Source: Bacteroidota bacterium
Lineage (GTDB): Bacteria; Bacteroidota; Bacteroidia; Chitinophagales; Chitinophagaceae
DNA: 64,000 bases
Reading direction: 5' to 3'
Assembly: GCA_016711825.1 (NCBI GenBank)
Contig: JADJSG010000011.1
Span: 1 to 64,000, forward strand
The notes under the pieces were generated by a model. That model ran no database searches. It was given only the letters and a program-made list of their open reading frames with translations, and was not told where the DNA came from. This document shows, piece by piece, positions 18,798 to 28,556 of the stretch. The number at the start of each line of letters is the position of its first letter. The first letter of the stretch is position 1. The translations under genes were made by a program, and so were the position numbers.

Positions 18798-19959
18798 ATT
18801 TTTTAAATGAAAGATACTTCATTTGTTTGGAATAATGATTTAATCTTAATAAAATTAATATAATCACTGGGGTCACTTCTACAATATATTTTTGATCGGC
18901 AAACAAATTGTAAAACACCGCGCCGATGAGTAACCAACTTGTATATTTAGCATAAGTGGCAGTATGTTTCCAGTTGCGCGGTATCATAAAAGCAGCGATT
19001 AAATGCAAAGGAAAAGCCCATAGTAAATTTAAATTACGCGCACAAACTTTATGTTCGGTACCAAACCACATAAACAACATCAAGCAACCAAGCAAACCCA
19101 ATAGCATAAAAAATAATACATCAAAAAAACGCAACGGGATCTCCATTTTTTTCGAAAACGAACACAGGAATATAATACCTGTCAACAACCATAAATACAA
19201 TCGTGGTTCGTTCAATTTATTTTGGGTAAACTGACCATCAGCTAATAATATTTTTGTTTCACCCACAAGCTTGTTGCCATCTAATGTAGCTAAGGCAAAC
19301 CCTTTCATAAGATAATCGGGCAAAAACATGCTTTCATAACTTTTCATTTTTTGGTCTACAACATGACTCATGAGCAAATTAATACCCACTCGTTCCCAAT
19401 GTACATTTCGCTCATAATGATTTAATAAGGTTCGAAAGGTAACGCTGTCATTTGAAATGATTTGGGAAAAATGGATCCTATCCTTGAAAAGATTGGCAAA
19501 CAAATCCCGAATCCGTGTGGAACAATTGTCAAACAAGAAATCATATTTGTAATATTTATTTGATTCTTTTAAGTTATCTTGAAGAAAGGCAGCTATTAAT
19601 GCAGCATCTTGTTGATTGACGTTGATTACCTGTTCAATAACACTCCTTTTGTCATAAACATATAAACCCATAAAGTCTTCAAAACCTTCGTCGTTGAGGT
19701 AATACAACAGTTTGCCTTTTGTAAATTTCATATAAAAGTCAGGGTCCCCAAAATTAAAGGTCCCATAGTTATATACGATATCAGTTGCTTTACAAGAATC
19801 AATAATTCGAACGGCACTATGTCCATAACTTGAATATAATTCTTCCCCTACCCCACATGTCAACACACTGATACGAAGCGCACAAGAGTCTTGTGCAAAG
19901 GATGCATTTGAAAAGAAAAAGGTAAAAAGTAATATTGGTAAAAGAAAACGTTTTTTCAT
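18790..19959 (-). CDS. DUF4105 protein, Lnb-type lipoprotein N-acyltransferase candidate (389 aa)
   Basis: A signal peptide (to about residue 22, NASFAQ) is followed by the DUF4105 domain: LTCGVGEELYSSYGHSAVRI with a conserved His (residue 47), VYNYGTFNFGDPDFYMKF, and LFDNCSTRIRDLF with a conserved Cys (residue 146). The C-terminal ~165 residues contain about five membrane segments (LYLWLLTGIIFLCSF, FFMLLGLLGCLMLFMWFG and others). Bacteroides Lnb, which adds the N-terminal acyl chain to lipoproteins in species lacking Lnt, has this domain. Several DUF4105 paralogues exist per genome, so this copy may or may not be the main enzyme. It lies 9 bases downstream of guaB. Confidence 0.75.
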   Translation of the reverse strand: MKKRFLLPILLFTFFFSNASFAQDSCALRISVLTCGVGEELYSSYGHSAVRIIDSCKATDIVYNYGTFNFGDPDFYMKFTKGKLLYYLNDEGFEDFMGLYVYDKRSVIEQVINVNQQDAALIAAFLQDNLKESNKYYKYDFLFDNCSTRIRDLFANLFKDRIHFSQIISNDSVTFRTLLNHYERNVHWERVGINLLMSHVVDQKMKSYESMFLPDYLMKGFALATLDGNKLVGETKILLADGQFTQNKLNEPRLYLWLLTGIIFLCSFSKKMEIPLRFFDVLFFMLLGLLGCLMLFMWFGTEHKVCARNLNLLWAFPLHLIAAFMIPRNWKHTATYAKYTSWLLIGAVFYNLFADQKYIVEVTPVIILILLRLNHYSKQMKYLSFKKYA

Positions 19960-19968
19960 TCAATTGGA

Positions 19969-21435
19969 TTATCGTGAATAATTAGGCGATTCTTTGGTAA
20001 CCACTACATCATGGGCATGACTTTCTTTCATACCTGCATTGGTCATCCGTACAAAGCTTGCCTGTTGCAACACTTTAATATCTTTTGCCCCACAATAACC
20101 CATGCCCGCTCTTAAACCACCAATAAACTGATGTATCACTTCACTGATAGTTCCTTTGTAAGGCACTCGACCCACAATACCTTCAGGAACTAATTTTTTA
20201 ATATCGTCTTCAACATCCTGAAAATATCGGTCTTTACTCCCTTCCTGCATGGCTTCAATACTTCCCATACCTCTGTATGATTTAAATTTCCGACCTTCAA
20301 AGATGATGGTTTCACCAGGACTTTCTTCCACACCTGCAAATACTGAACCGGCCATCACACTTGAAGCACCTGCAGCCAGTGCTTTTACCAAATCACCAGT
20401 ATAACGAATGCCTCCATCAGCAATCACAGGAATTCCCGTTTTTTTCAAGGCTTCACTTGCATCTATAATCGCGGTGAGTTGTGGAGCTCCGGCACCTGTC
20501 ACAATACGTGTGGTACAAATGGAACCTGGTCCCACACCAACCTTTACAGCATCAGCGCCAGCAGCCGCCAAAGCTTTTGCGCCAGCTGCAGTAGCTACAT
20601 TCCCTGCAATGAGTTGTAAATCTTTATAGGATTTTTTTACTTTTTTTACGGCTTCTATAACACCCTTTGAATGTCCATGAGCACTATCTATGGTTACCAC
20701 ATCAACACCAGCAAAAACCAAGGCTTCTACCCGTTGTAAAATATCAGCAGTGATACCTATGGCAGCACCCACCATTAAACGCCCCATCCCATCTTTACTG
20801 GCATCCGGATGACTTTTATATTGTAAAATATCTCTGTAGGTAATCAAGCCAATTAATCGTTTTGCTTTGTCAACTACCGGCAATTTTTCAATCTTATATT
20901 GTTGTAATATTTTTTCTGCTTTAAGCAAATCAGTACCCAAAGGGGCAGTAACCAGATTATCGCGAGTCATTACATCACTGACTTTTTGTTTGACATTTTT
21001 TTCAAATCGCAAGTCTCTATTGGTTAATATTCCTACTAATTTTTTATTACTATCTATTATCGGAATACCCCCAATTTTATTTTCTTTCATGATTTTTAAA
21101 GCATCTCCAATCGTCGCATCTGGATGTAAAGTAATAGGGTCTACAATCAGCCCACTCTCACTACGTTTTACTTTTCTGACCTGTTCAGCTTGTTTCTCAA
21201 TACTCATATTTTTATGCAAAATACCAATGCCACCCTCACGAGCTAAGGCAATAGCCAATTGAGCTTCCGTTACCGTATCCATAGCGGCAGAAACTAAGGG
21301 AATATTAATTTTTAGGGCTTTGGTAAGATTCGTTTGTATTGAAACTTCACGGGGTAGCACTTCAGAATATGCAGGTACCAACAATACATCGTCGAAGGTA
21401 AGACCTTCTTTTAAAATTTTAGAATTTGTAGCCAT
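19969..21435 (-). CDS. guaB: Inosine-5'-monophosphate dehydrogenase
   Basis: IMPDH oxidises IMP to XMP, the committed step to GTP. The protein of 488 residues (start MATNSKILKEGLTFDDVLLVP) shows two CBS domains at about residues 95-205 (DPITLHPDATIGDALKIM, VTAPLGTDLLKAEKIL). It has the NAD/IMP phosphate-binding GNVATAAGAKALAAAGADAVKVG, the catalytic Cys loop GVGPGSICTTRIVTG and the flap ending FVRMTNAGMKESHAHDV. I chose the ATG at 21435 over the TTG two codons earlier because a TAnnTTTG box occupies 21439-21446. It leads an apparent eight-gene minus-strand run ending with the methyltransferase at 12158. Confidence 0.95.
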   Translation of the reverse strand: MATNSKILKEGLTFDDVLLVPAYSEVLPREVSIQTNLTKALKINIPLVSAAMDTVTEAQLAIALAREGGIGILHKNMSIEKQAEQVRKVKRSESGLIVDPITLHPDATIGDALKIMKENKIGGIPIIDSNKKLVGILTNRDLRFEKNVKQKVSDVMTRDNLVTAPLGTDLLKAEKILQQYKIEKLPVVDKAKRLIGLITYRDILQYKSHPDASKDGMGRLMVGAAIGITADILQRVEALVFAGVDVVTIDSAHGHSKGVIEAVKKVKKSYKDLQLIAGNVATAAGAKALAAAGADAVKVGVGPGSICTTRIVTGAGAPQLTAIIDASEALKKTGIPVIADGGIRYTGDLVKALAAGASSVMAGSVFAGVEESPGETIIFEGRKFKSYRGMGSIEAMQEGSKDRYFQDVEDDIKKLVPEGIVGRVPYKGTISEVIHQFIGGLRAGMGYCGAKDIKVLQQASFVRMTNAGMKESHAHDVVVTKESPNYSR

Positions 21436-21438
21436 GTG

Positions 21439-21446
21439 CAAAACTA
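21439..21446 (-). promoter_or_regulatory. -7 box (TAGTTTTG) of guaB
   Basis: A perfect TAnnTTTG box ends only 3 bases before the guaB ATG. If transcription starts 4-7 bases downstream, the mRNA is leaderless or nearly so. No clear TTG -33 element at 19-21 bases is visible. Confidence 0.5.
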
Positions 21447-21525
21447 ATACATTTAGTAAAAAAAATGAAATTTGAATTGCACTTATACCAAATACATTTT
21501 TTTTCCTTTAATTTTACGTTCAATA

Positions 21526-23430
21526 TCAATGGTTGATGATGAGTTTTTTACTTATTAATTGTTGATCCCCCATTTGAATTTCTACAAAATAAACACCGTT
21601 GGGTAAGGCTAACTTATTAAACATCACTGTGTTTTTACTAACCCGCAAGTAATCATTCAATAATAATTTCACAAGTTTACCTTCAGCATTTCGTAAAAAC
21701 ACTTTGACAATTCCTGCTTGGGTATTGTCAAATTCAAGGGTAAACATATCTGTTGCAGGATTTGGATACATGTTGATGTTAAATTCTTCTTGTTTGGTTG
21801 TGAGCAATGATGCTGGTTCGTTGCTGATCAATTGAGCAATCCATGTACCATAAGATGCCAAGCGTGGTGGCGTATTGGCACCATATGCTGCACCCATCCA
21901 TGCTTCAGGTTGTGTTGCATTATACTTCCTGCAAATACCAGTATAATCGCCCCAACGTTCAGGCTGTATGGCATAATTAGGTGGATATAAAATATTCACG
22001 ACGGTATCACCCGTTTTCACAGTTTGCAATGAGCTCCAGTTCATGCCATCATCTACGCTTATAACGCCACATTGAGGAGTGATAGTACTGTCTGATTGGG
22101 TATAAGCTATAACCACGCCTGCATCGTTTATATCATGGGCAAAAGACGCAATAGCCGGATAAGCTAGATCCGTACCCTGATCACCAAACTGTGTAACGAC
22201 GGCTTTTGCAGAATCTAAATAAATTCTACCATATTGAATACCACACCAACCGTTACCAATATCAGCATCACTGATAAAATGGATGGTATTGTTGAGATAA
22301 AAAGCATTTTGGACCCAAGCATTGCCAGTGCTCAACGAATCAAGAAAGCCAGTGCTTGGATCTTTTTGCAATGCATTGGCACATACTTCAAAATGGGGTA
22401 TGGCATATTGCGATGCGGTAAATGTTTTATTGGGTGAAGATAATTTGCCTTGTAGTTCATATAAATAAACAAAACTCCCTGAATCAGGCATCATTTGTAC
22501 AAAATACATTTTTTCACTTAAACTATTCCCCATTCCATCTGATGCGGGACACAAAGTAAGCCCATCCTGGTTATCGGGTGTATAAATATGATTCCAAAGT
22601 CCGTATTGTAAGGCATTACCAGCATAACCTTCAGCTAAACCAATTTGATAAATAAATGTTTTTTTAAAGTCATAATTCGGTGCATTGCCAAAACGGTTAC
22701 AATTAATAAACAATTCATCATTATTGACGCCTATGGTTGGATAATCGCTCCATGCCCCTTCCTGGTAAGGGTTTCCTGACATTTGATAAATATTCCATCC
22801 ATCCATGGGATTGTTCGTTTTTGAAAAACAGACCAATATTTTAGAGGTGGTAGAGGAAAAACCATGTAACAATACAATGATAAAACGATCATGTTGGTTA
22901 TCGTAGATGACCCTTGGGTCAAATTTACCCTGATCTAATAATGCATTATTTACAAAATCATTCCATGTAAAATTTTGAAGCAGTGGGGTACCATTACTTA
23001 AATAATATTCAACCCCATAGTTGACACAACTTACAATGATCCCTCCATTTGATATGGCAATGGCATTATCAGTGGGAGTCCATGTTTTAAGTTCATTCCC
23101 TTTAAAGTTATTACCAATACTGGGCGTTATAGCGGTAATTTTATTTGCCTGACCGTTCGTTTCACCTGGACTTCCATTCGATAATTTCTTCCACATTTTT
23201 TGATTTTTCAATGTACTTGTCTGACGAATACTGCTTTTCCCTTTTAAATATAAACTTTGAAAAGAATAATGAAACTGTGTTTTTTCAATGTCACTTTTTG
23301 ATGTAGAAAGAAAAAGAGGTTCAGAATAAATACCATTAAATACACCGGTTGCTTTTACGGTTTGATGTTGCGAAACTGCTTGTATACAAAGCAAACTAAA
23401 ACAACAACATTGAATCATGAATTTAAACAT
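21526..23430 (-). CDS. T9SS type A exported protein, probable beta-propeller (634 aa)
   Basis: A signal peptide (MFKFMIQCCCFSLLCIQAVSQ) precedes a long extracellular body with propeller-like strands (DPRVIYDNQHDRFIIVLLHG, WSDYPTIGVNNDELFINCNRF, RWGDYTGICRKYNATQPEAW). No family-specific catalytic residues are seen, so the function is unknown. The last ~75 residues, MYPNPATDMFTLEFDN through GVYFVEIQMGDQQLISKKLII, are a T9SS type A sorting domain. The protein should be exported across the outer membrane and the tail removed or used for anchoring. Monocistronic: guaB begins 80 bases downstream with its own promoter. Confidence 0.8.
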   Translation of the reverse strand: MFKFMIQCCCFSLLCIQAVSQHQTVKATGVFNGIYSEPLFLSTSKSDIEKTQFHYSFQSLYLKGKSSIRQTSTLKNQKMWKKLSNGSPGETNGQANKITAITPSIGNNFKGNELKTWTPTDNAIAISNGGIIVSCVNYGVEYYLSNGTPLLQNFTWNDFVNNALLDQGKFDPRVIYDNQHDRFIIVLLHGFSSTTSKILVCFSKTNNPMDGWNIYQMSGNPYQEGAWSDYPTIGVNNDELFINCNRFGNAPNYDFKKTFIYQIGLAEGYAGNALQYGLWNHIYTPDNQDGLTLCPASDGMGNSLSEKMYFVQMMPDSGSFVYLYELQGKLSSPNKTFTASQYAIPHFEVCANALQKDPSTGFLDSLSTGNAWVQNAFYLNNTIHFISDADIGNGWCGIQYGRIYLDSAKAVVTQFGDQGTDLAYPAIASFAHDINDAGVVIAYTQSDSTITPQCGVISVDDGMNWSSLQTVKTGDTVVNILYPPNYAIQPERWGDYTGICRKYNATQPEAWMGAAYGANTPPRLASYGTWIAQLISNEPASLLTTKQEEFNINMYPNPATDMFTLEFDNTQAGIVKVFLRNAEGKLVKLLLNDYLRVSKNTVMFNKLALPNGVYFVEIQMGDQQLISKKLIINH

Positions 23431-23775
23431 ACCTTATTTTTTACCGAAATTAATTCATTTTCTTCATCAAAAAATAATTTTGTTGACCTTAAAAAATTGA
23501 ATCACCTAAAAAAGCTACTAAGCGTAACGTTTATCATCTGCTGGTCGCTGTATACAAAGTAGTGACCATAAATGATACTCATTTATAGGTTGCATTTTTT
23601 AAATGTAAAGCCCCATTAGAATCAATAAACCAACATTCAATTTAGGACTTTTGCACTTAGAGGAATGGATAATTGTCTGATAAATCCCATTTGCAATACC
23701 CAAAAATGGAATCTTGTAAACTAAATTTAATTTAAAACATTATGAAATCTCAAAAAAATACATTTATTTGGCATT
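23431..23775. other. Divergent intergenic region, no gene seen
   Basis: The AT-rich spacer separates the divergent T9SS type A gene and the aminotransferase gene and should hold both promoters. Upstream of the former, TAATTTCG (23448-23455, minus) is one base off TAnnTTTG. Upstream of the latter I see only TTTATTTG 3 bases before the ATG. I see no RNA gene or hairpin of note. Confidence 0.4.
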
Positions 23776-25035
23776 ATGAGCAATGTATCACAACTAGCCA
23801 ATACCTTAATTCCCTCTGAAATCATTAAACTGGGCAATGAAATCAGTGAAAGGATAAAACAAGGAAACAAAATTTATAATTTTACGATAGGTGATTTTGA
23901 TCCCAGCATATTTCCCATACCCACCTTGCTGGAACAAGAAATCATACAAGCCTATCAACATAAAAAAACCAATTACCCACCTGCAAATGGCATCAGCGAA
24001 TTGCGACAAGAAGTTTCGCACTGGATTAAACGAAAGCTTAATTTAGATTATGACCCTGGTTCTATTCTTATTTCAGGTGGGGGGCGTCCGCTTATTTATG
24101 CAGCCTATAGAACCTTGTGCGATGCAGGCGAAAAAATTATATATCCTGTACCCTCATGGAACAATAATCATTACACACATTTTGTAGATGGTAAACATAT
24201 ATGCATTGAAACATCAGTGGAAAATAATTTTTTACCCACCGCCGAATCATTAATTCCTCATTTTAAAGATGCCACTTTGCTGGCTTTATGTTCCCCTTTA
24301 AACCCTACAGGAACAGTATTTTCCAAAGAGCAATTAATTAAAATTTGTGAGGCTGTGATTGAAGAAAACAAGAACAGAACTTCACAACAAAAGCCCCTTT
24401 ATATATTATACGATCAAATTTACTGGACCTTGACCCATGGCGAAACCATTCATTATCACCCTGTAGGTTTGTATCCTGAATTAAGCGCTTATACCATTTA
24501 TATTGATGGCATCAGCAAGTCATTTTGCGCCACCGGAGTCAGGGTTGGCTGGGCATATGGTCCGTCAGAAGTGATTGACAAAATGAAAGGTATACTTAGT
24601 CATATCGGTGCCTGGAGTCCTATGGCTGAACAAACTGCCACAGCTAATTTTTTAAAAAACGAAGAGGCGGTCGATACTTTTTTAGCAAGTACTAACAATA
24701 AATTAGCCGCTAGACTTACTTTAATATATGAAGGTATCAAACAATTAAAATCGGAAGGATACCCGATAGATGCTATATCGCCAATGGCTGCAATGTATTT
24801 AACCCTTCGATTTTCAATCAAAAACAAAAAAGACCCTGAAGGTAATCTGATATCAAATACCGCTGAAATGACCTCATTTTTGTTGCAGTATGCATCTTTG
24901 GCCATAGTTCCATTTTCGGCATTTGGTGCCAATAAAGAAAGTGAATGGTATCGTTTAAGTGTGGGAACTTGCCCAATCGATGAAATTCCCATCATGCTTG
25001 AAAAGCTTAAAGCTGCATTAGATCGTTTACAATAA
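23776..25035 (+). CDS. Class I/II pyridoxal-phosphate aminotransferase (419 aa)
   Basis: Fold type I aminotransferase of the aspartate/aromatic group. The N-terminal NFTIGDFDPSIFPIP, the cofactor loop ISGGGRPLIYAAYRTLC and the substrate/PLP motif LCSPLNPTGTVFS are all present. So are the Asp/Tyr pair (YILYDQIYW) and the Schiff-base Lys in DGISKSFCATGVRVGWAYG, followed by the C-terminal Arg in EWYRLSVG. Likely converts aspartate or a similar amino acid with 2-oxoglutarate; the precise substrate is not certain. The gene is 12 bases ahead of pfkA and the two are surely co-transcribed. Confidence 0.88.
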   Translation: MSNVSQLANTLIPSEIIKLGNEISERIKQGNKIYNFTIGDFDPSIFPIPTLLEQEIIQAYQHKKTNYPPANGISELRQEVSHWIKRKLNLDYDPGSILISGGGRPLIYAAYRTLCDAGEKIIYPVPSWNNNHYTHFVDGKHICIETSVENNFLPTAESLIPHFKDATLLALCSPLNPTGTVFSKEQLIKICEAVIEENKNRTSQQKPLYILYDQIYWTLTHGETIHYHPVGLYPELSAYTIYIDGISKSFCATGVRVGWAYGPSEVIDKMKGILSHIGAWSPMAEQTATANFLKNEEAVDTFLASTNNKLAARLTLIYEGIKQLKSEGYPIDAISPMAAMYLTLRFSIKNKKDPEGNLISNTAEMTSFLLQYASLAIVPFSAFGANKESEWYRLSVGTCPIDEIPIMLEKLKAALDRLQ

Positions 25036-25047
25036 AAAGAACTTACT

Positions 25048-26028
25048 ATGAATCAAATTCAAAATATAGGCATTATGACCTCTGGAGGAGATTCTTCAGG
25101 TATGAATGCCGCTATCAGAGCCATTGTGCGCACTGCAATACAACATGGCATCAAGCCCATGGGAATTATGAATGGCTATCAAGGAATGATAGATGGACAT
25201 ATCGTAGAATTAAAAACCACCGATGTTTCTAATATCATTCAACGAGGAGGTACCATTTTAAAAACAGCTCGAAGTAAAGAATTTATGACAGCTGCCGGTA
25301 TGGAAAAAGCCTATCAACAATTACAAAAAAACAATATTCAATCGCTTGTATTAATAGGTGGTGACGGAACCTTTAAAGGTGCCGTTGAGTTTTTTAAACA
25401 ATACCAAATACCAGCCATCGGTTTACCCGGCACGATAGACAATGATTTAAATGGCACTGACTATACCATTGGGTTTGACACTGCCGTGAATACTGCTGTT
25501 TGGGCAATAGATAAAATACGTGATACTGCGGCTTCTCATGACCGCCTTTTTTTAGTAGAGGTTATGGGACGTGATGCTGGCTATATTGCCTTGCATAGTG
25601 GTATTGCCTGTGGTGCCGAACATATCTTTATCCCTGAAAAAAACGAATCCATTCAAACCCTTATCGATACCATTTGCGACGATCAGGGAAGAAAAAAATT
25701 GACTAATATTATTGTTGTTGCAGAAGGGGATGAATTTGGCGGTGCACTTGAGTTGTCAAAAATTATTCAATCGAAAATTCCCCATATTGAAACCAGGGTG
25801 ACTGTATTGGGGCATATACAACGTGGTGGCGCCCCAAGTTGCTTCGATCGGATACTCGCCAGCCGACTAGGCTTTGCAGCTGTACAAGCAATAATACAAG
25901 GTCGTACCCAGGAGATGGTGGGTTTAGTGAATAATGAAATAGTGTACACACCATTTGCTGCTTGTGTAAAATTACAAAAACCAATTTCAAACGATATGTT
26001 AGAAATGATACATGTATTGGCTAGATAA
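25048..26028 (+). CDS. pfkA: ATP-dependent 6-phosphofructokinase
   Basis: PfkA phosphorylates fructose 6-phosphate in glycolysis. All group motifs are present in 326 residues: ATP-site GIMTSGGDSSGMNAAIRA, GGDGTFKGAVEF, the catalytic PGTIDNDLNGTDYTIGFDTA, MGRDAGYIALHSG, and VLGHIQRGGAPSCFDR. GGDGT, with no PPi-type GGDDT change, points to ATP use. The length equals the bacterial type. A bidirectional terminator lies about 215 bases downstream. Confidence 0.95.
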   Translation: MNQIQNIGIMTSGGDSSGMNAAIRAIVRTAIQHGIKPMGIMNGYQGMIDGHIVELKTTDVSNIIQRGGTILKTARSKEFMTAAGMEKAYQQLQKNNIQSLVLIGGDGTFKGAVEFFKQYQIPAIGLPGTIDNDLNGTDYTIGFDTAVNTAVWAIDKIRDTAASHDRLFLVEVMGRDAGYIALHSGIACGAEHIFIPEKNESIQTLIDTICDDQGRKKLTNIIVVAEGDEFGGALELSKIIQSKIPHIETRVTVLGHIQRGGAPSCFDRILASRLGFAAVQAIIQGRTQEMVGLVNNEIVYTPFAACVKLQKPISNDMLEMIHVLAR

Positions 26029-26243
26029 AAATACTTAAATCAATTATACCTCAGTGATTAATATATTATACCATTTTTATTAAATATTACAGAGGGTTTG
26101 CCGATTGAAAAGGGGCGACTATTTAATGTTCAATTAAATACGAACATTAGCCTATTCTTTATTTCAAATCCGTATTCGATGCATTGGGTATCATTTAGCT
26201 AAAGCAATAATCTAAATAAAAAAAATGTATCTTGTATGTTCAT

Positions 26244-26277
26244 AAAAAAAGGCTTTCGTTGAGAAAGCCTTTTTTTA
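26244..26277. terminator. Bidirectional terminator between pfkA and the ompA-family gene
   Basis: AAAAAAA-GGCTTTC-GTTGA-GAAAGCC-TTTTTTT: a 7-bp GC-containing stem with a poly-A on one side and a poly-T on the other. It can serve both converging genes. Confidence 0.9.
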
Positions 26278-26297
26278 AATATTATAAATGATTGAAA

Positions 26298-28481
26298 TTA
26301 TTGTCCACCAACTCTATTACCAGGATTAACTTCTGGGTCTGGAGCGCCACCTTCTTCATTTTCATCATTGTTTATTTGTAAGTTTTTATTGCGACCTTCA
26401 TTACCTGATTTGTCGATATACTCAGGTTTATTTTGATCGTAAATAATTCTTAAGTCTGGTAATTCACCAATAATTCTAAACTCAGTACGTCTATTGTATT
26501 GACGACCTGTAGGATTATCTTGACCATTGATTTTGTTTGGTTTAATTGGGTTTTTCATGCCCTCTCCTCTTGCGATCATTCGGCCTCTGTCGATACCTTT
26601 TGACCCCATATAACTCATCACGGCTTGTGCACGTTTTACTGAAAGCTCATCATTATATGACTCTAAACCTTTGCTATCAGTATAAGAACGAATCTCAACA
26701 CTTAAAGATGGATTATCAGTTAAGAATCTAACCATTGAATCTAAAGCAGCATATGAATCAGGTTGAAATTCACCTTTATCAAAATTGTAATAAACATTGT
26801 TTACATGAAATTCAAAATCTTTGGTGATTTTTCTCATGTAAATTGTAACCATAGTGGTATCATCTGGATCCATGGTTGATTTACCTGTTGTACTTACAAT
26901 AGTTCTACCTGAAATATACTCTTTTTTATCGGCTGTGATGCTGTAATTTTTACCCATTGGTGTATAGAATAAGAAATTACCTTCTTTTGAGAATGCGGTA
27001 TCTTTTAAGTTTCCAGTAGCTTCATCTTTCATTTTTACTACTACTTTATCAATTTGCTGATTGGTCACTTCATCCAACACAATTCCTTTTACATAGAAAT
27101 TAGGTTCTTTAATGATTCTCCAAATATCATCGCAACATGTAGGATTTTTTACAAAATAGCTTCCTAGTCTGTTAGACACTACATATGCATTGTCTTTCTT
27201 ACCTGGGTCTTGTACATAATACATATCATCAGCAGATGAGTTAATTGGAAATCCTAAATTGGTAAGGTTTGAATATCTTGAAGGACTGTTTGCATCAGCA
27301 GAGAAGATATCGAAACCTCCTAAACTAGGCCAACCATTAGAAGAGAAATAAATTTTATTTTTTCTTGAGTCAAAATAAGGTGTCATATCATCTGCATAAG
27401 AGTTGATTTTTTTACCACAGTTTTGAGGTCTTCTGTATGTTTTACGTGCAGAATCATATACAGTATACCATATATCATAACCACCAGCGCTTTGTAATTT
27501 TCTGTTAGACACAAAATAAAGAACTTCTTTTTTACCAATCATCGTACAATAAGGTTGCGTATTGTTTGACTCTGGGTCATTGATAAATTCGTCCATTTCT
27601 TTTGGTGTACCCCAAATACCTTTTTTATCAAAAGAGGTTACATAAATTTTACATTTGGTAGAAAGACTATCCTCTTTACATTTGGTAAAATAAAAACGAC
27701 TACCACCAGGACTCCAAGAACCGTTACCAACATGGTATTTTTGGTCATTGTATTTACCATCTTCAAATTTCATTTTTACTTCAAAACTATCTTTGATTCT
27801 GGTTCTATCAAATTCTTTTGGTGCCCACATAAAACGAGAAACCCAATCTTTTCTTTTCGTATCTTTCGGATCAATAATTTTGTTTTGATCCATCGTAGCA
27901 AAAAGCAATGCGGTATCACCCAATGGCATTGGAGATAATTCGGTATAAGCAGTGTTTACGTTCGGACCTGCATTTTTCACAAACGCTCTACCCGGATCGT
28001 CTAATGACTTGATAGCCATTTGACAACCTTCAATATGACGTTGTGCATATACTTTCATTTTTTTGTTCTTTCCTTTATAATTTACTTTATAATAAGTAAA
28101 TCTTTCAATGGCTTTTTCATATTCCCCATTTTGCTTTCTCATCAAACCTTCTTTGTAAGGAGCTTCTTTGTATAATTCGGGAGCCAATGCAAATGCTTCT
28201 GCATAGTATTCAGCAGCAGGTGGATAGTCTCTCATCATCCAGCTACATTCAGCAAGCATATAAGTTACATAGGGGTTACGAGGTTGTTCTTTTTTCAACT
28301 GATAATAATAATCAACAGCTGTATAAAAACTTGCTTGTTTGTATAGTGCATCTGCCCATTTTAATTTCTTTTTAAAGGGCAATTTTGCAGCAGGATCATC
28401 CTTAGGGGCTGCTTGTACATTTACCGATCCTATACAAAATAATGCGGTAATCAACGATAGTATCAAAAGTTTTCTTCTCAT
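26298..28481 (-). CDS. OmpA-family protein with TPR and PD40 propeller (727 aa)
   Basis: After a signal peptide (to about residue 24), residues 35-170 form TPR-like helices (KKLKWADALYKQASFYTAVDYY). Residues 210-455 contain PD40/WD40-like propeller blades (GSWSPGGSRFYFTKCKED, YFDSRKNKIYFSSNGWPSLGG). Residues 465-555 are a carboxypeptidase-regulatory-like domain (VKGIVLDEVTNQQIDKVVV). Residues 570-690 are an OmpA C-terminal peptidoglycan-binding domain (VYYNFDKGEFQPDSYAALD, IRSYTDSKGLESYNDELSVK, NRRTEFRI). This composition is common beside PorP/SprF genes and in T9SS and gliding components such as PorE/SprE relatives. As third gene of the CHU_C-PorP-OmpA cassette it probably fixes the surface complex to the cell wall. 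Confidence 0.85.
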   Translation of the reverse strand: MRRKLLILSLITALFCIGSVNVQAAPKDDPAAKLPFKKKLKWADALYKQASFYTAVDYYYQLKKEQPRNPYVTYMLAECSWMMRDYPPAAEYYAEAFALAPELYKEAPYKEGLMRKQNGEYEKAIERFTYYKVNYKGKNKKMKVYAQRHIEGCQMAIKSLDDPGRAFVKNAGPNVNTAYTELSPMPLGDTALLFATMDQNKIIDPKDTKRKDWVSRFMWAPKEFDRTRIKDSFEVKMKFEDGKYNDQKYHVGNGSWSPGGSRFYFTKCKEDSLSTKCKIYVTSFDKKGIWGTPKEMDEFINDPESNNTQPYCTMIGKKEVLYFVSNRKLQSAGGYDIWYTVYDSARKTYRRPQNCGKKINSYADDMTPYFDSRKNKIYFSSNGWPSLGGFDIFSADANSPSRYSNLTNLGFPINSSADDMYYVQDPGKKDNAYVVSNRLGSYFVKNPTCCDDIWRIIKEPNFYVKGIVLDEVTNQQIDKVVVKMKDEATGNLKDTAFSKEGNFLFYTPMGKNYSITADKKEYISGRTIVSTTGKSTMDPDDTTMVTIYMRKITKDFEFHVNNVYYNFDKGEFQPDSYAALDSMVRFLTDNPSLSVEIRSYTDSKGLESYNDELSVKRAQAVMSYMGSKGIDRGRMIARGEGMKNPIKPNKINGQDNPTGRQYNRRTEFRIIGELPDLRIIYDQNKPEYIDKSGNEGRNKNLQINNDENEEGGAPDPEVNPGNRVGGQ

Positions 28482-28556
28482 TTCTTTGAAATGTTTATAT
28501 ATAAGCGTAAATATATATGTAATTATTTAAAAAGGAAACCTTGTCGATTTTTTTTT

